This document shows positions 36,352 to 45,008 of a DNA stretch of 64,000 nucleotides, piece by piece (within the stretch, counting starts at the first letter, position 1; each line of letters opens with the position of its first letter). The DNA lies in assembly GCF_003096575.1 (NCBI RefSeq), contig NZ_QEKT01000001.1, positions 378,102 to 442,101 on the forward strand, written 5' to 3'. Position numbers and translations under genes: made by a program. The stretch is from Convivina intestini (GTDB lineage: Bacteria > Bacillota > Bacilli > Lactobacillales > Lactobacillaceae). Below the pieces are notes generated by a model, which saw only the letters and a list, made by a program, of their open reading frames with translations, ran no database searches and was not told where the DNA came from.

Positions 36352-37716
36352 TTAAACGTTAAAACGTAAACCTTTGGGGTAGAAATTTTTTAATTGTCCA
36401 TTCACATATTTAGCCCAACCTAAACCATTGCCTTGGACCAAAATTAAGACCCATCCCTTAGCAAAGTTTGTTCGACTGGTCAACACATCGCCATGCACAT
36501 ACTGAGGCCATTCCGCTTCATCAAGCTCGTAACTTTGCTGAACTTGCTGAGCGGATAATGCCAAAGCTAGGGCATGGTCTGGTTCAAATCGTTGTTTTTT
36601 AAAACTACCCAAGGCTAAACCTGGTCGTAAAATTTTAAATGATTTCAAATCTGGGCAATCAACCGGAGCCAAAAATAGACGATCCCCAAATCGGACCAAA
36701 CGCTGAAAATCTAAATCAAAGTTAGCCAAATTTTGATCACAAAAGTCTGTCAATAAGCCCTGTTCCTCAGTGGATAACTTGACTGGTTTCGACACTTTAG
36801 GAACAAACGTTTTCGAATCATCATCCGTTTTAACTAAGCGGGCGACAAAATGCCCTTCGCCTTGAACTAGATTAGGCCATAAACGCGCCGTCCCCTGTAA
36901 TTGAGTTAAACTATCCCCCCAGGCCACTTGGCCATCGCTAATATGGCTATTAGCTGGTTTAATAATTGGATCAATCCTAAATTCTGGATAAGTTGCCACC
37001 AACCAGGCAATCATCTGCTCATCTTCTTCAGGCGCAAAGGTACAAGTTGAGTAAACCAAAGTCCCACCCGGTCGTAACATTTGAACCGCTGAAGCTAAAA
37101 TTTCTTTTTGACGCAAGCTACATTCCAAAGGATAATTTTCATGCCAATATTGGATAGCATCGGGATCTTTACGAAACATCCCCTCCCCCGAACAGGGCGC
37201 ATCCAAAAGAATTTTATCAAAATAACCCGATAATTTTTGGGCTAATTCCGCCGGCGTTTGGGATGAAACCACAACATTTTGCAAACCTAACCGTTCCACA
37301 TTTTCACTTAAAATCTTAGCCCGGTTCATGAAGATTTCGTTGGCCCATAAGAGTCCTTGCCCCTTCATGAAGGCCGCTAAATGAGTCGTTTTTCCACCAG
37401 GAGCAGCCGCTAAATCTAAAACACGTTCACCAGGTTTAGGTGCTAACACTTCCCCAACAAATTGAGCCGACGGTTCTTGTGAATATTGCACCCCCGTCAC
37501 ATGGGCGATACTATGTCCATCTACGCGCCCATAGTAACCCCACTGACCATAGGGTAATTTAGGATCACTGGATTGACTTAAAAAACTGGTCAGATCCTTA
37601 AGGGGATTCAAGCGATAGCCCTTTTGCACCGGTTGATTAAAGCTCGCAAAAAAAGCCGGTGCATCAGCACCAAGCAAATTTTCATATTTTTGAATAAAAG
37701 CCTCTGGTAATGGCAT
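36352..37716 (-). CDS. RsmF/RsmB-type RNA m5C methyltransferase
   Basis: SAM-dependent cytosine-5 RNA methyltransferase of the NOL1/NOP2/Sun family, 454 residues. The SAM motif reads VLDLAAAPGGKTTHLA near residue 99. The two cysteines are in LLDAPCSGEGMFRKD (near 175) and STCTFAPEEDEQM (near 230). A C-terminal PUA-like RNA-binding region spans about 320-454. Layout fits RsmF (YebU). GAGG precedes ATG. Confidence 0.9.
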   Translation of the reverse strand: MPLPEAFIQKYENLLGADAPAFFASFNQPVQKGYRLNPLKDLTSFLSQSSDPKLPYGQWGYYGRVDGHSIAHVTGVQYSQEPSAQFVGEVLAPKPGERVLDLAAAPGGKTTHLAAFMKGQGLLWANEIFMNRAKILSENVERLGLQNVVVSSQTPAELAQKLSGYFDKILLDAPCSGEGMFRKDPDAIQYWHENYPLECSLRQKEILASAVQMLRPGGTLVYSTCTFAPEEDEQMIAWLVATYPEFRIDPIIKPANSHISDGQVAWGDSLTQLQGTARLWPNLVQGEGHFVARLVKTDDDSKTFVPKVSKPVKLSTEEQGLLTDFCDQNLANFDLDFQRLVRFGDRLFLAPVDCPDLKSFKILRPGLALGSFKKQRFEPDHALALALSAQQVQQSYELDEAEWPQYVHGDVLTSRTNFAKGWVLILVQGNGLGWAKYVNGQLKNFYPKGLRFNV

Positions 37717-37737
37717 TAGTAACCTCGTGACTACTTT

Positions 37738-38526
37738 TTATAGATAAGGGGCGTCAAATTCAGGATCTTGACTGGTCAAAATCTTAGGACCATCTTTAGT
37801 AATGGCCAAAGTATGTTCATACTGGGCTGACCAAGAGCCATCGGCCGTGCGGACTGTCCAACCATCTTCTGGTGTATCATCGGTGATAACTTCCCAACCG
37901 CCCATGTTAATCATTGGCTCAATGGTAATAACCAAACCTTCTTGCAAACGCACACCATGTCCTGGCTTACCATAGTGGGGCACTTGTGGATCTTCGTGCA
38001 TAGTTGGTCCCACACCATGCCCAATATACTGGCGCACATCGCCATAATGATGCTGATTCTCAGTGTAATCTTGAATGGCCCAACCAATATCACCAATCCG
38101 GTTACCAATTACCGCTTGATCAATACCTAAGTAAAGGGATTTCTTGGCTACATCCATCAATTGCTGAACTTCCGGGCTAACTTCACCAACCGCATAGGAC
38201 CAAGCTGAATCGGAAACAGCCCCATCCAAACCAACTACAGTATCCACTTTAAGCAAATCACCATTTTTAAGCTTCAAACCCTTACGGGGTAAACCATGGG
38301 CGACTTCGTCATTAATACTAATGGTAGTGGCATATTTAAAGCCTTCGAATCCAATTTGCAAAGGCACGGCGCCATGACTTTCAATGTATTCACGACAACG
38401 GGTTTCAATTTCCCAAGTATCAATACCAGGCTTTACTAAGTCGCGAACCATGTGGTGCATGCCGGCAAGAACAGCGCCTGACTTGCGCATCGCTTCAATT
38501 TCTCGTGGTGATTTTAAACTAATCAT
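37738..38526 (-). CDS. map: Type I methionine aminopeptidase
   Basis: Removes N-terminal Met from nascent proteins. 262 residues from ATG at 38524-38526, with AAAGAG five bases upstream; the ATG ten codons earlier has no RBS. Metal ligands are visible: the two Asp in KVDTVVGLDGAVSDSAWSY, His in YIGHGVGPTMHEDP, Glu in TIEPMINMG and Glu in AQYEHTLAIT. The first Asp motif (VGLDGAVSDS) matches the Firmicutes form. Confidence 0.94.
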   Translation of the reverse strand: MISLKSPREIEAMRKSGAVLAGMHHMVRDLVKPGIDTWEIETRCREYIESHGAVPLQIGFEGFKYATTISINDEVAHGLPRKGLKLKNGDLLKVDTVVGLDGAVSDSAWSYAVGEVSPEVQQLMDVAKKSLYLGIDQAVIGNRIGDIGWAIQDYTENQHHYGDVRQYIGHGVGPTMHEDPQVPHYGKPGHGVRLQEGLVITIEPMINMGGWEVITDDTPEDGWTVRTADGSWSAQYEHTLAITKDGPKILTSQDPEFDAPYL

Positions 38527-38626
38527 ATTTTCTCTTTCTTGGCCTCTTTTGTTCATGATTGTTTAATCAATTTATTTTAATTAAACAGCAACTCTATTTT
38601 AACAAAATCCTCCAGTATAAAACCAA

Positions 38627-38652
38627 TAAAAAAAGCCACCCGAAGGTAGCTT
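38627..38652 (-). terminator. Terminator of the PADK-repeat surface protein gene
   Basis: Minus-strand stem AGCTACC/GGTGGCT with a TTCG tetraloop and a seven-base T-run, 25 bases after the stop. Confidence 0.93.
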
Positions 38653-38676
38653 TAATCAATACCAAGAGACTTGGTA

Positions 38677-39789
38677 TTAGTGCTTGCGCTTGTAGCTCAA
38701 TACACCAAATGATGCAGCAACAGTAGCAGCAGCCAAAGCAATCAAACCAGCTTCATTGTTTGAAGCCTTTTCAGCAGTTGCAGGCAATTCTGAAGCAGAA
38801 GCCTTCTTAGCGGCTGGGGCAGCAGTTTGAGTAGCCTTCTTTTCAGTGGCTGGCTTTGCAGCTGGCTTCTCTTCTTGCTTTTGTGCTGGTTGTTCTGCTG
38901 GCTTATCCGCAGGCTTGTCAGCTGGCTTATCTGCAGGCTTGTCAGCTGGCTTATCTGCAGGCTTGTCAGCTGGCTTATCTGCAGGCTTGTCAGCTGGCTT
39001 ATCTGCAGGCTTAGTAGCAGGGAAATCCTTAACTACAGTTGAGTCAGTAGATGTAGTCTTTGTTGAAGTAACTTGGATATCATTCCAAACAACGTCATTA
39101 CCTTGTCCAATTTCATCTGACAAAGGAACTTGTTCGAACTGGAATGCGTACTTACCATTAGTTTGTGGAGTAAAAGTGAACGTTGTTGTGTTTTCACCAG
39201 CTTTGTTAGCATACAACGTACCTTCAGCCATTACAACACCAGGCCCTTGTGGGTCACCACTAGTAGTTACAACCTTGAAGTTTACTTGACTGTGAGCTGC
39301 TTCAGTTCCCATTGCCTTAGGAAAGGCCTTAGTACGATCACCAGTTACAGTGAATGTCTGAGCCTTACCATTAGCTTCAAAATTGTAAAGTTGAGTAGTG
39401 TCATTAACACCGTTAGCGTTAACCTGATTCTTTGAATTTGTGTGTTTTACAGTGCTTACAGTTTCAGCATGAGACTTGTAAGTCTGAGTCAAAGAACCAT
39501 CAGCGTTCTTTGACTCAGTAGTAGTTGTAGTTGTAGTTGTCTTTGAACCATCTGCATTAGTAACAGCAGGAGTGGTAACAGTACCAACAGCAACAGGCTT
39601 CTCGCCTTCCTTAGCAGTTTCATGCTTAACATTAGTGTCAGCAGCTGCAGTTGTTGCTGCAGTAGTAGCAGCAGTAGCATCATCAGCGTTTGCTGATTGT
39701 GCAGCAGCAGGAACCATTGCCAAAGCAGCAGCTCCAGCAACCATCCACATCTTACCTGACTTAAACATCTTATAACGTGTATCAGTCAT
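38677..39789 (-). CDS. Cell-surface protein with KxYKxGKxW-type signal, PADK repeats and LPATA sorting signal
   Basis: 370 residues from ATG at 39787-39789 (GGAGG eight bases upstream). The N-terminus RYKMFKSGKMWMVAG is a KxYKxGKxW-type signal, with a likely cleavage after NADDA or QSANA. A Thr/Ala-rich region follows, then a beta-sandwich-like domain (about 130-250). Nine PADK tetrapeptides form a wall-spanning stalk, followed by a Lys/Ala-rich part. The sorting signal ends LPATA, a hydrophobic helix and KRKH. LPxTA replaces LPxTG. Ligand unknown. It is transcribed alone. Confidence 0.85.
   Translation of the reverse strand: MTDTRYKMFKSGKMWMVAGAAALAMVPAAAQSANADDATAATTAATTAAADTNVKHETAKEGEKPVAVGTVTTPAVTNADGSKTTTTTTTTESKNADGSLTQTYKSHAETVSTVKHTNSKNQVNANGVNDTTQLYNFEANGKAQTFTVTGDRTKAFPKAMGTEAAHSQVNFKVVTTSGDPQGPGVVMAEGTLYANKAGENTTTFTFTPQTNGKYAFQFEQVPLSDEIGQGNDVVWNDIQVTSTKTTSTDSTVVKDFPATKPADKPADKPADKPADKPADKPADKPADKPADKPADKPAEQPAQKQEEKPAAKPATEKKATQTAAPAAKKASASELPATAEKASNNEAGLIALAAATVAASFGVLSYKRKH
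38900..39007 (-). repeat. Tandem PADK-coding repeat, 9 units of 12 bp
   Basis: Nine 12-bp units in two alternating codon versions (GCTGACAAG and GCAGATAAG), giving a 24-bp period. Such repeats change length by slippage or recombination and would alter stalk length. Confidence 0.95.
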
Positions 39790-40153
39790 ATATCTTTCCT
39801 CCATCATTTTACATGATTACTGTGTGCAATCATTTTCAGTAAATCGAATAATCTACCGACCGGCGTGCACTCTCTCCGCGTGTAATTATTTCTTACAACA
39901 ATTAAAGTATACAGCATAGGAATGTAAAAAAACAAAAAAATTTCCTAATTTAATCAACTTTATTTAATATTTTATAATTTAACAGTTTATTATTTAATAA
40001 TTTAAAATTTCAATGATTAATTTTTGCCTTAAATCTACAATTTCACTCAGAATTTTAATCTTCAATATTTAATTTCCTTTTGAGAGAATATGTTTGACAA
40101 AGGTGCCGACAGCTACCATAATTAAGGTAAGTTGAATAAAGGAGATTTTAGTT
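39790..40153. other. AT-rich intergenic region between divergent genes
   Basis: No gene seen. The left part is a leader of about 115 bases for the PADK gene. It has a -10 (TATACT, 39906-39911 minus strand) and a GC-rich stretch (39855-39885) that may fold. The right part holds the csbD-like promoter. The middle (39925-40080) is very AT-rich without visible structure. Confidence 0.6.
40094..40122 (+). promoter_or_regulatory. Promoter of the csbD-like gene
   Basis: TTGACA (40094-40099), a 17-base spacer and CATAAT (40117-40122), about 30 bases before the ATG. One of the best sigma-A-type promoters in the window. Confidence 0.8.
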
Positions 40154-40450
40154 ATGAAGAACTTTTTGCTTGGATTAAGTCTTGTTGGTAACGCAGCTTT
40201 GGCATACACTTTGCTAAAGGATCAAGATTCAGTGCGTGAATTACGTGATCGTGTTGATGCTATGACCGATGAATGGTCTGGTAAGGCACAGCAAATCAAG
40301 GGTGCCGTTACAGGTAATACCGGTGATAAGGTTGAAGGCTCCTTTAATGAAGCCAAGGGCAATGTTAAGAATGCTGCTCAAGACGTTCAAAGTGACGTCA
40401 AGGATGCTGCTAAAGATGTTAAAGAGAAGGCCGATGAAGCCCTTTCTTAA
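40154..40450 (+). CDS. CsbD-like protein with an N-terminal membrane helix
   Basis: 98 residues. An N-terminal hydrophobic segment (residues 3-20) is followed by a CsbD-like stretch (WSGKAQQIKGAVTGNTGDKV) and a helical tail with repeating Lys/Asp/Ala heptads (DVKDAAKDVKEKADEAL). CsbD proteins are general-stress proteins without a known mechanism. AAGGAG precedes the ATG. It is monocistronic with its own promoter and terminator. A shorter relative lacking the membrane helix is at 47401-47550. Confidence 0.75.
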   Translation: MKNFLLGLSLVGNAALAYTLLKDQDSVRELRDRVDAMTDEWSGKAQQIKGAVTGNTGDKVEGSFNEAKGNVKNAAQDVQSDVKDAAKDVKEKADEALS

Positions 40451-40466
40451 TCAATCTAATTAATAT

Positions 40467-40497
40467 AAAAAAGACCAGCCAGTGCTGGTCTTTTTTA
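40467..40497 (+). terminator. Terminator of the csbD-like gene
   Basis: Stem AAGACCAGC/GCTGGTCTT with four-base loop and six-base T-run. Confidence 0.93.
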
Positions 40498-40511
40498 TTG
40501 CTCTTTTATCA

Positions 40512-40542
40512 AGTAAAAAAACACCCTTGGGTGTTTTTTACT
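40512..40542 (-). terminator. Terminator of the two-NEAT protein gene
   Basis: Minus-strand inverted repeat AGTAAAAAACACCC/GGGTGTTTTTTACT, ten bases after the stop. Confidence 0.88.
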
Positions 40543-40551
40543 AAACTCATA

Positions 40552-41919
40552 TTAGTGCTTACGACGATAAGTCATGTAAGCAGCGACACCGCTCAAACCA
40601 AGAGCAGCAAGAACTAGTGCAACAGCGTTGTTGTTGGCTGCTTCTTGAGCAGTCTTTGGCAAAGCTGAAGTGGTTGTCGTCTTAGCTGCAGGGGCTTGTT
40701 GACCCTTGTGGGCAACTGGAATCGTTGCAGCTGAAGTTGTGCTAGTTCCCTTTGTGTCAGTACCAGCAGTAGCGTTATCACTTGCCGAGTTTGAATCAGT
40801 CTTGGACTGTGAATCGACAGTTGAACTTGGCGTAGTTGAACCACCGTTGTTAGTAGTCGACGAAGATTCGTCAGCCTTGAAATCAAAGGCTTTACCATCC
40901 ATAGTCGTCATGTTAGTAATAACCAACTTGGCTTCTTCGCTTTGGAAGTAAGTAACCTTCATGTCGATTGGTGACTTTACAGCTGAAGCTGGCAAAGTTA
41001 CTGACCAAACACGACCATTACGAGTAGCTTCAACACCGTTGAAAGTCCATGACTTCAACATACCTGACAAAGCGTTACCATCACCAAAAGATGAACCATT
41101 ACCGAAGGTAAATGACAAAGTCACGTTCTTACGATCAGCACTGTAGACCACCTTAGCCGGCTTCTCAAACATCTTGTCCATGACAGAGGCTTCAGAACTG
41201 TTGTCCTTAACCATCTTGAAGTCAGCCTTATATTCAGTGCTTTGAGCAGCAGTTGAAGTACTTGCAGTACTAGTTGAAGGTGCTGGGGTTGCACTAGTAG
41301 AAGCAGAAGGCTTTTGACTTTCACTAGCAGTTGAAGTCTTTGGCGCTTCAGAAGCTGAAGCTGAGGTCTTCGGAGCTTCAGAAGTTGAGGTGCTACCACC
41401 ATTAACTGGAGTAAATTGGTTAACAGCATGAAAATCAGCATTTTGAGTTGATCCAAGAGCTGAAACACTCATAATAATAGTTTTATTGAAATCATCCTTT
41501 GGCAAAGTAACAGAAATATTGTTACCTGACGCTGTCACTGGCTTGCCATTAAAGGTCATGGTCTTAACCAAGTTGTTATACATAGTTGCGTTGGTTCCTG
41601 ATAATTCACCGGCGGGAGCCAAAGTCAAAGTTGCTTGATCACCCTTCAAAGTGATAGTTGCTGGGTTAGCAAAAATACCTTGCATTTGCGAAAGATTTTG
41701 GGTGCTACCAGTTTCCATAATGGCAAATGGCATTGTATAAGTACCATCGGCATATCCATTGATACTTTGTTGTGCTTGAACAGCAGCAGTATCGGCTGAT
41801 GCGACTGGACTAGTGGTAGCGACAGTAGCAGCACCCATACCAAGGGCTACGACACCAGCAGTCAACCACAATTTACCGGCCTTGAACATCTTCACGTGTT
41901 GCTTTACTTGCTTATTCAT
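40552..41919 (-). CDS. Cell-surface protein with two NEAT-like domains and LPKTA sorting signal
   Basis: 455 residues. KxYKxGKxW-type signal (VKMFKAGKLWLTAG) with cleavage likely after VASA. First NEAT-like domain about residues 55-165 (DGTYTMPFAIMETGS, ANPATITLKGDQATLTL). A Ser/Thr/Ala linker follows. Second NEAT-like domain about 230-340 (SVMDKMFEKPAKVVYSADRK). After another Ser/Thr linker come LPKTA, a hydrophobic helix and RRKH. NEAT domains usually carry heme, but the paired tyrosines of the usual heme site (YxxxY) are not seen in either domain. GGAGG precedes ATG; extended -10 TGGTATACT at 41956-41964. Confidence 0.82.
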   Translation of the reverse strand: MNKQVKQHVKMFKAGKLWLTAGVVALGMGAATVATTSPVASADTAAVQAQQSINGYADGTYTMPFAIMETGSTQNLSQMQGIFANPATITLKGDQATLTLAPAGELSGTNATMYNNLVKTMTFNGKPVTASGNNISVTLPKDDFNKTIIMSVSALGSTQNADFHAVNQFTPVNGGSTSTSEAPKTSASASEAPKTSTASESQKPSASTSATPAPSTSTASTSTAAQSTEYKADFKMVKDNSSEASVMDKMFEKPAKVVYSADRKNVTLSFTFGNGSSFGDGNALSGMLKSWTFNGVEATRNGRVWSVTLPASAVKSPIDMKVTYFQSEEAKLVITNMTTMDGKAFDFKADESSSTTNNGGSTTPSSTVDSQSKTDSNSASDNATAGTDTKGTSTTSAATIPVAHKGQQAPAAKTTTTSALPKTAQEAANNNAVALVLAALGLSGVAAYMTYRRKH

Positions 41920-41955
41920 AAAAGTTTCCTCCTAAATACACTTTCACTTGTATTC

Positions 41956-41964
41956 AGTATACCA
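41956..41964 (-). promoter_or_regulatory. Extended -10 promoter of the two-NEAT gene
   Basis: TGGTATACT on the minus strand, about 37 bases upstream of the ATG at 41919. The same nine bases occur upstream of the larger NEAT gene. Confidence 0.65.
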
Positions 41965-42701
41965 CAATGATTATTTTATGAATTCTACTTTTTGCGACGG
42001 TTAAGACTGGCACCAGCACTAATGCCAAAGAAGGCCAAGGCAGTTGCTAGCACTGCAGCAGAGGCATTGAGACTAGTTTGACTAGTTTTTGGCAAGGACT
42101 GGGCACTAGTATTGGCTGATGGGTAGCTACCAGTTAGGGGCGCTACCGCACTATTGATTTGTGGAAAATCAACTACTGTAGCTGCCGATGAAGTTGATTG
42201 GGCACTACCGTTGACATTTGCCAAATTATTGGTCGACTCACTTTCACTGCCTTGATGGGCAGAATCAGACTGTGAATTCGGTGTAATGTCGCTAGGACTT
42301 TGACTATCAGCCCCCGAATCATCCATATTCCAATCCTTTAAGTAAAGATCAGCTTCTTCAGTTTGGAAATAGGTTACCTTCATATGAATGGCGTTCTTCA
42401 AAGCGTTACTTGGCAAAGTTACCGTCCAGTTACGGCCATCACGCACGGCAGGCACGCCATTGAAAGTCCATTCTTTCAACATGTTAGCCAACAAATCACC
42501 ACTACCAAAAGTAGTATCCCCCTGAGTAAACGTAAAGGTCAAAGTGGCTTGCTTCCCGTCGGCACTAATAACAACCTTAGCGGGTTTATCAAACATCTTA
42601 TCCATAACGGATGGCTCAGCGGTACCAGACTTCTTCATACTGTAATCAGCAGCGTAAGTGCCAGGAACAATGGCCTTTTTAGCATTTTGGCCATTAGTGA
42701 C

Positions 42702-42704
42702 TTA
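42702..42704 (-). other. In-frame TAA that splits the large NEAT gene
   Basis: The codon after ..STTSES. Frame and homology to the paralogue continue unbroken on both sides (63 bases, 21 sense codons, to the next Met), so a point mutation from a sense codon such as CAA, GAA or AAA is the simplest origin. Confidence 0.88.
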
Positions 42705-43300
42705 AGATTCACTAGTAGTTGAGTTGCTAATACTGTTTGACTTAGAATCTGAACCTTGTGAAGCCGGAGTTGTACTAGTTGAAGTGCCAGTTGACTTACT
42801 GTTTGAATCACTGGATTGGTTATCAGAAGCTGTTGATTGACTGTTAGTACTTTGTGAAGCTTGACTAGTTGGCACTGAAGGGGTTTGACTAGTCGAGTTA
42901 TTAGATGGTTTGTCTGGTGCCACAAACGCTGGCACTGCATCTAGGTATAATTCTGCTTGCTCAGTTTGGAAATAACTTACTTCCATCAAGATCATCTTGT
43001 TAAGATCCTTGGTGGGCAAAGTTACCGTCCAGTCCAAACCATTCTTTTGAGCGGGTACGCCATTAAACTTCCAATAATGCAACATATCTGATAGGGCTTG
43101 GCCATTACCAAATGATGAACCGCTATTAGCAAAACTAAAAGTCAAAGTTGCATTTTGTCCATCAGCACTGTAAACCAACTTGGCTGGTTGAGAAACCATC
43201 TTAGCCATAACTGAAGGTTGATTACTACCATCATGGCGAATCATCTTATAGCTAATTTCATGGCTGTTAACACTATTGTTATCAGTTATTGATTGGCTAG

Positions 43301-43480
43301 TTGAGTCTTGGCTATTGGAAGTTGTTGAGTCACTGGCTTGACTAGTTGAATCTTGGCTATCGAAAGTTGTTGAGTCACTGGTCTGGCTAGTTGAGCCTTG
43401 ACTGTCTGATACTGTTGAGTCGCTGGTCTGACTAGTTGAGTCTTGGCTATCAGAAGCTGTTGAGTCACTGGTTTGGCTAG
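43301..43480 (-). repeat. Four tandem 45-bp repeats in the Ser-rich linker
   Basis: Units at 43301, 43346, 43391 and 43436, each coding a 15-residue block of the type DSTSQTSDSTxSDSQ. They differ at a few bases. Confidence 0.92.
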
Positions 43481-44884
43481 TTGAAGCTGCTTTTTGACTA
43501 TTAACTTGGCTCAAACTGGTACTAATAGACTCACTCACAGAGGTACTTTGCTTGGCACTAAGCGCTTCACTCAAACTAGTTGAAGCACTTGCTAATTTAC
43601 TTTGACTCCCACCTTGACTTTGGTCAGCACTATTAGATTCACTTAGTGAATCGTTTTGTTGTTCACTAACTTTTTGACTTAAGCTAGTACTAGCTATTTT
43701 ACTAATAGACTGGCTTTCACTGTCCGCCTTACTAGAGCTCAGACTAGCTGAATCCTTTAAGCTTGTACTAGTAATGTTTGATTGGCTTGCTGATTGACTA
43801 GTTTTTGTGCTGGCTTGGGTACTAGCGGATAACGAAGTAACATCCACAAAAGCAGGCATTTTATCCATAAGTAACTGAGCCTGTTCAACTTGGAAGTAAC
43901 TCACCTCCATGATGATGGCCTTATCTAGATCCTGGGTTGGCAAAGTCACTGTCCAATCTAGGCCATTCTTAGTAGCTGGGATATTATTAAACTTCCAATA
44001 ATGCAGCATATCCGATAGTGCTTGTCCGTTACCAAATGCTGAACCACTATTGGAAAAACTAAAGGTCATGGTAACGTTTTTACCATCGGCGCTATAAAAA
44101 ACCTTAGCCGGCTGGGCAATCATCTTCGACATCACTGATGGAGTCTTAGGATCATCAAAGCGCATCATCTGAAAGCCAACATCATGCTTATTGACATCAC
44201 TGTTAGGCGCAGCAGATTGGCTAATTGGCGCTACTGAATCACTAGCAGTACTAGTACTAGCTGACGTTTTGCTATCAGAAATAGTAGCGGTACTTGTTTG
44301 ACTAGCTGTACTAGTGGAGTCAGAGGCCGCCTTAACTAAAGTTGCCGACTTAAAATTAAAATCAGCCTGTTGATGGTGTGGATAAGCAACATCCATCTTA
44401 ATAGTTGAAGCAAGAGCTGCCTTATCCAGCGTAACGGAACGGGTAATACCACTCTTTTGTGATTCCACCCCGTTAAAGGTCCACGAGGTCAACATATCAG
44501 ACAACTGTGCTGCCGTAGTAAACATTGAATCATTGAAGGTAAAGGTCATGGTAATTTGATTACCATTAACCACTGCCGTAGCTGGATTACCAAACATCGA
44601 CTGCATCATGGATGGCGTGGTTTTACCACTTTCATTCATAACGTAGTTAATTTGATATTCACCATCAGCTAATTGCATTGGATCATCAGCACTGCTCGTA
44701 CTAGTAACTTCAGCGGCCAGCGCTGGTGTATTGACTTGGGTAGCTGATACCGCTCCCAAAGTAGCTACCGTAACCCCGGCTGTTAACCATAGTTTCCCGG
44801 CCTTGAACATCTTCACTCGATGCGTTTCTTTTTGAACCATTTCCTTCTCCTCACATATCTAATTCCAAATAAAAATTCAACAGT

Positions 44885-44893
44885 AGTATACCA
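44885..44893 (-). promoter_or_regulatory. Extended -10 promoter of the large NEAT gene
   Basis: TGGTATACT, minus strand, about 45 bases upstream of the ATG at 44840; identical to the element of the two-NEAT gene. Confidence 0.65.
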
Positions 44894-44960
44894 TATTTTA
44901 ATGGATAAAATGCCCATATAAAGCTTGTTTATCAAGCGATAAGGAGGGTAACTTTCCTAA

Positions 44961-45001
44961 TAAAAGAAATCGGTCTACCTGAAATATTCAGATAAACCGA
45001 T
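44961..45001 (-). terminator. Terminator of the D,D-carboxypeptidase gene
   Basis: Minus-strand stem ATCGGTTTATCTGA/TCAGGTAGACCGAT followed by TTTCTTTTATT, eight bases after the stop. Confidence 0.85.
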
Positions 45002-45008
45002 AGAAACC

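Larger units (their letters stand above)
41985..44840 (-). pseudogene. Large four-NEAT surface protein gene split by one in-frame stop
   Basis: One 951-codon frame interrupted by a TAA at 42702-42704. The 5' part (42702-44840, 712 residues) has the KxYKxGKxW-type signal (VKMFKAGKLWLTAG) and NEAT-like domains near residues 58-165, 213-325 and 565-680. A long Ser/Thr/Gln linker has four 15-residue repeats. The 3' part continues in the same frame. Its first 21 codons have no start, and an ATG lies at 42636-42638. It holds the fourth NEAT-like domain (SVMDKMFDKPAKVV) and the anchor LPKTS, hydrophobic helix and RRKK. Without readthrough, the 5' product is secreted but unanchored and the 3' product has no signal peptide. 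Confidence 0.88.

Noticed and set aside
38827-39289. Two long plus-strand frames over the PADK repeat (Gly-Leu-Ser-Ala and Cys-Trp-Leu repeats)
   Set aside because: They are read-outs of the 12-bp repeat on the opposite strand, lacking ribosome binding sites; the minus-strand surface protein explains the sequence.
43301-43480. Regular repeats resembling a CRISPR array
   Set aside because: The units are contiguous without spacers and stay in frame as a Ser-rich protein linker.
44930-44950. AAGGAGGGT on the plus strand near 44941
   Set aside because: No frame of useful length follows on that strand before the carboxypeptidase terminator.
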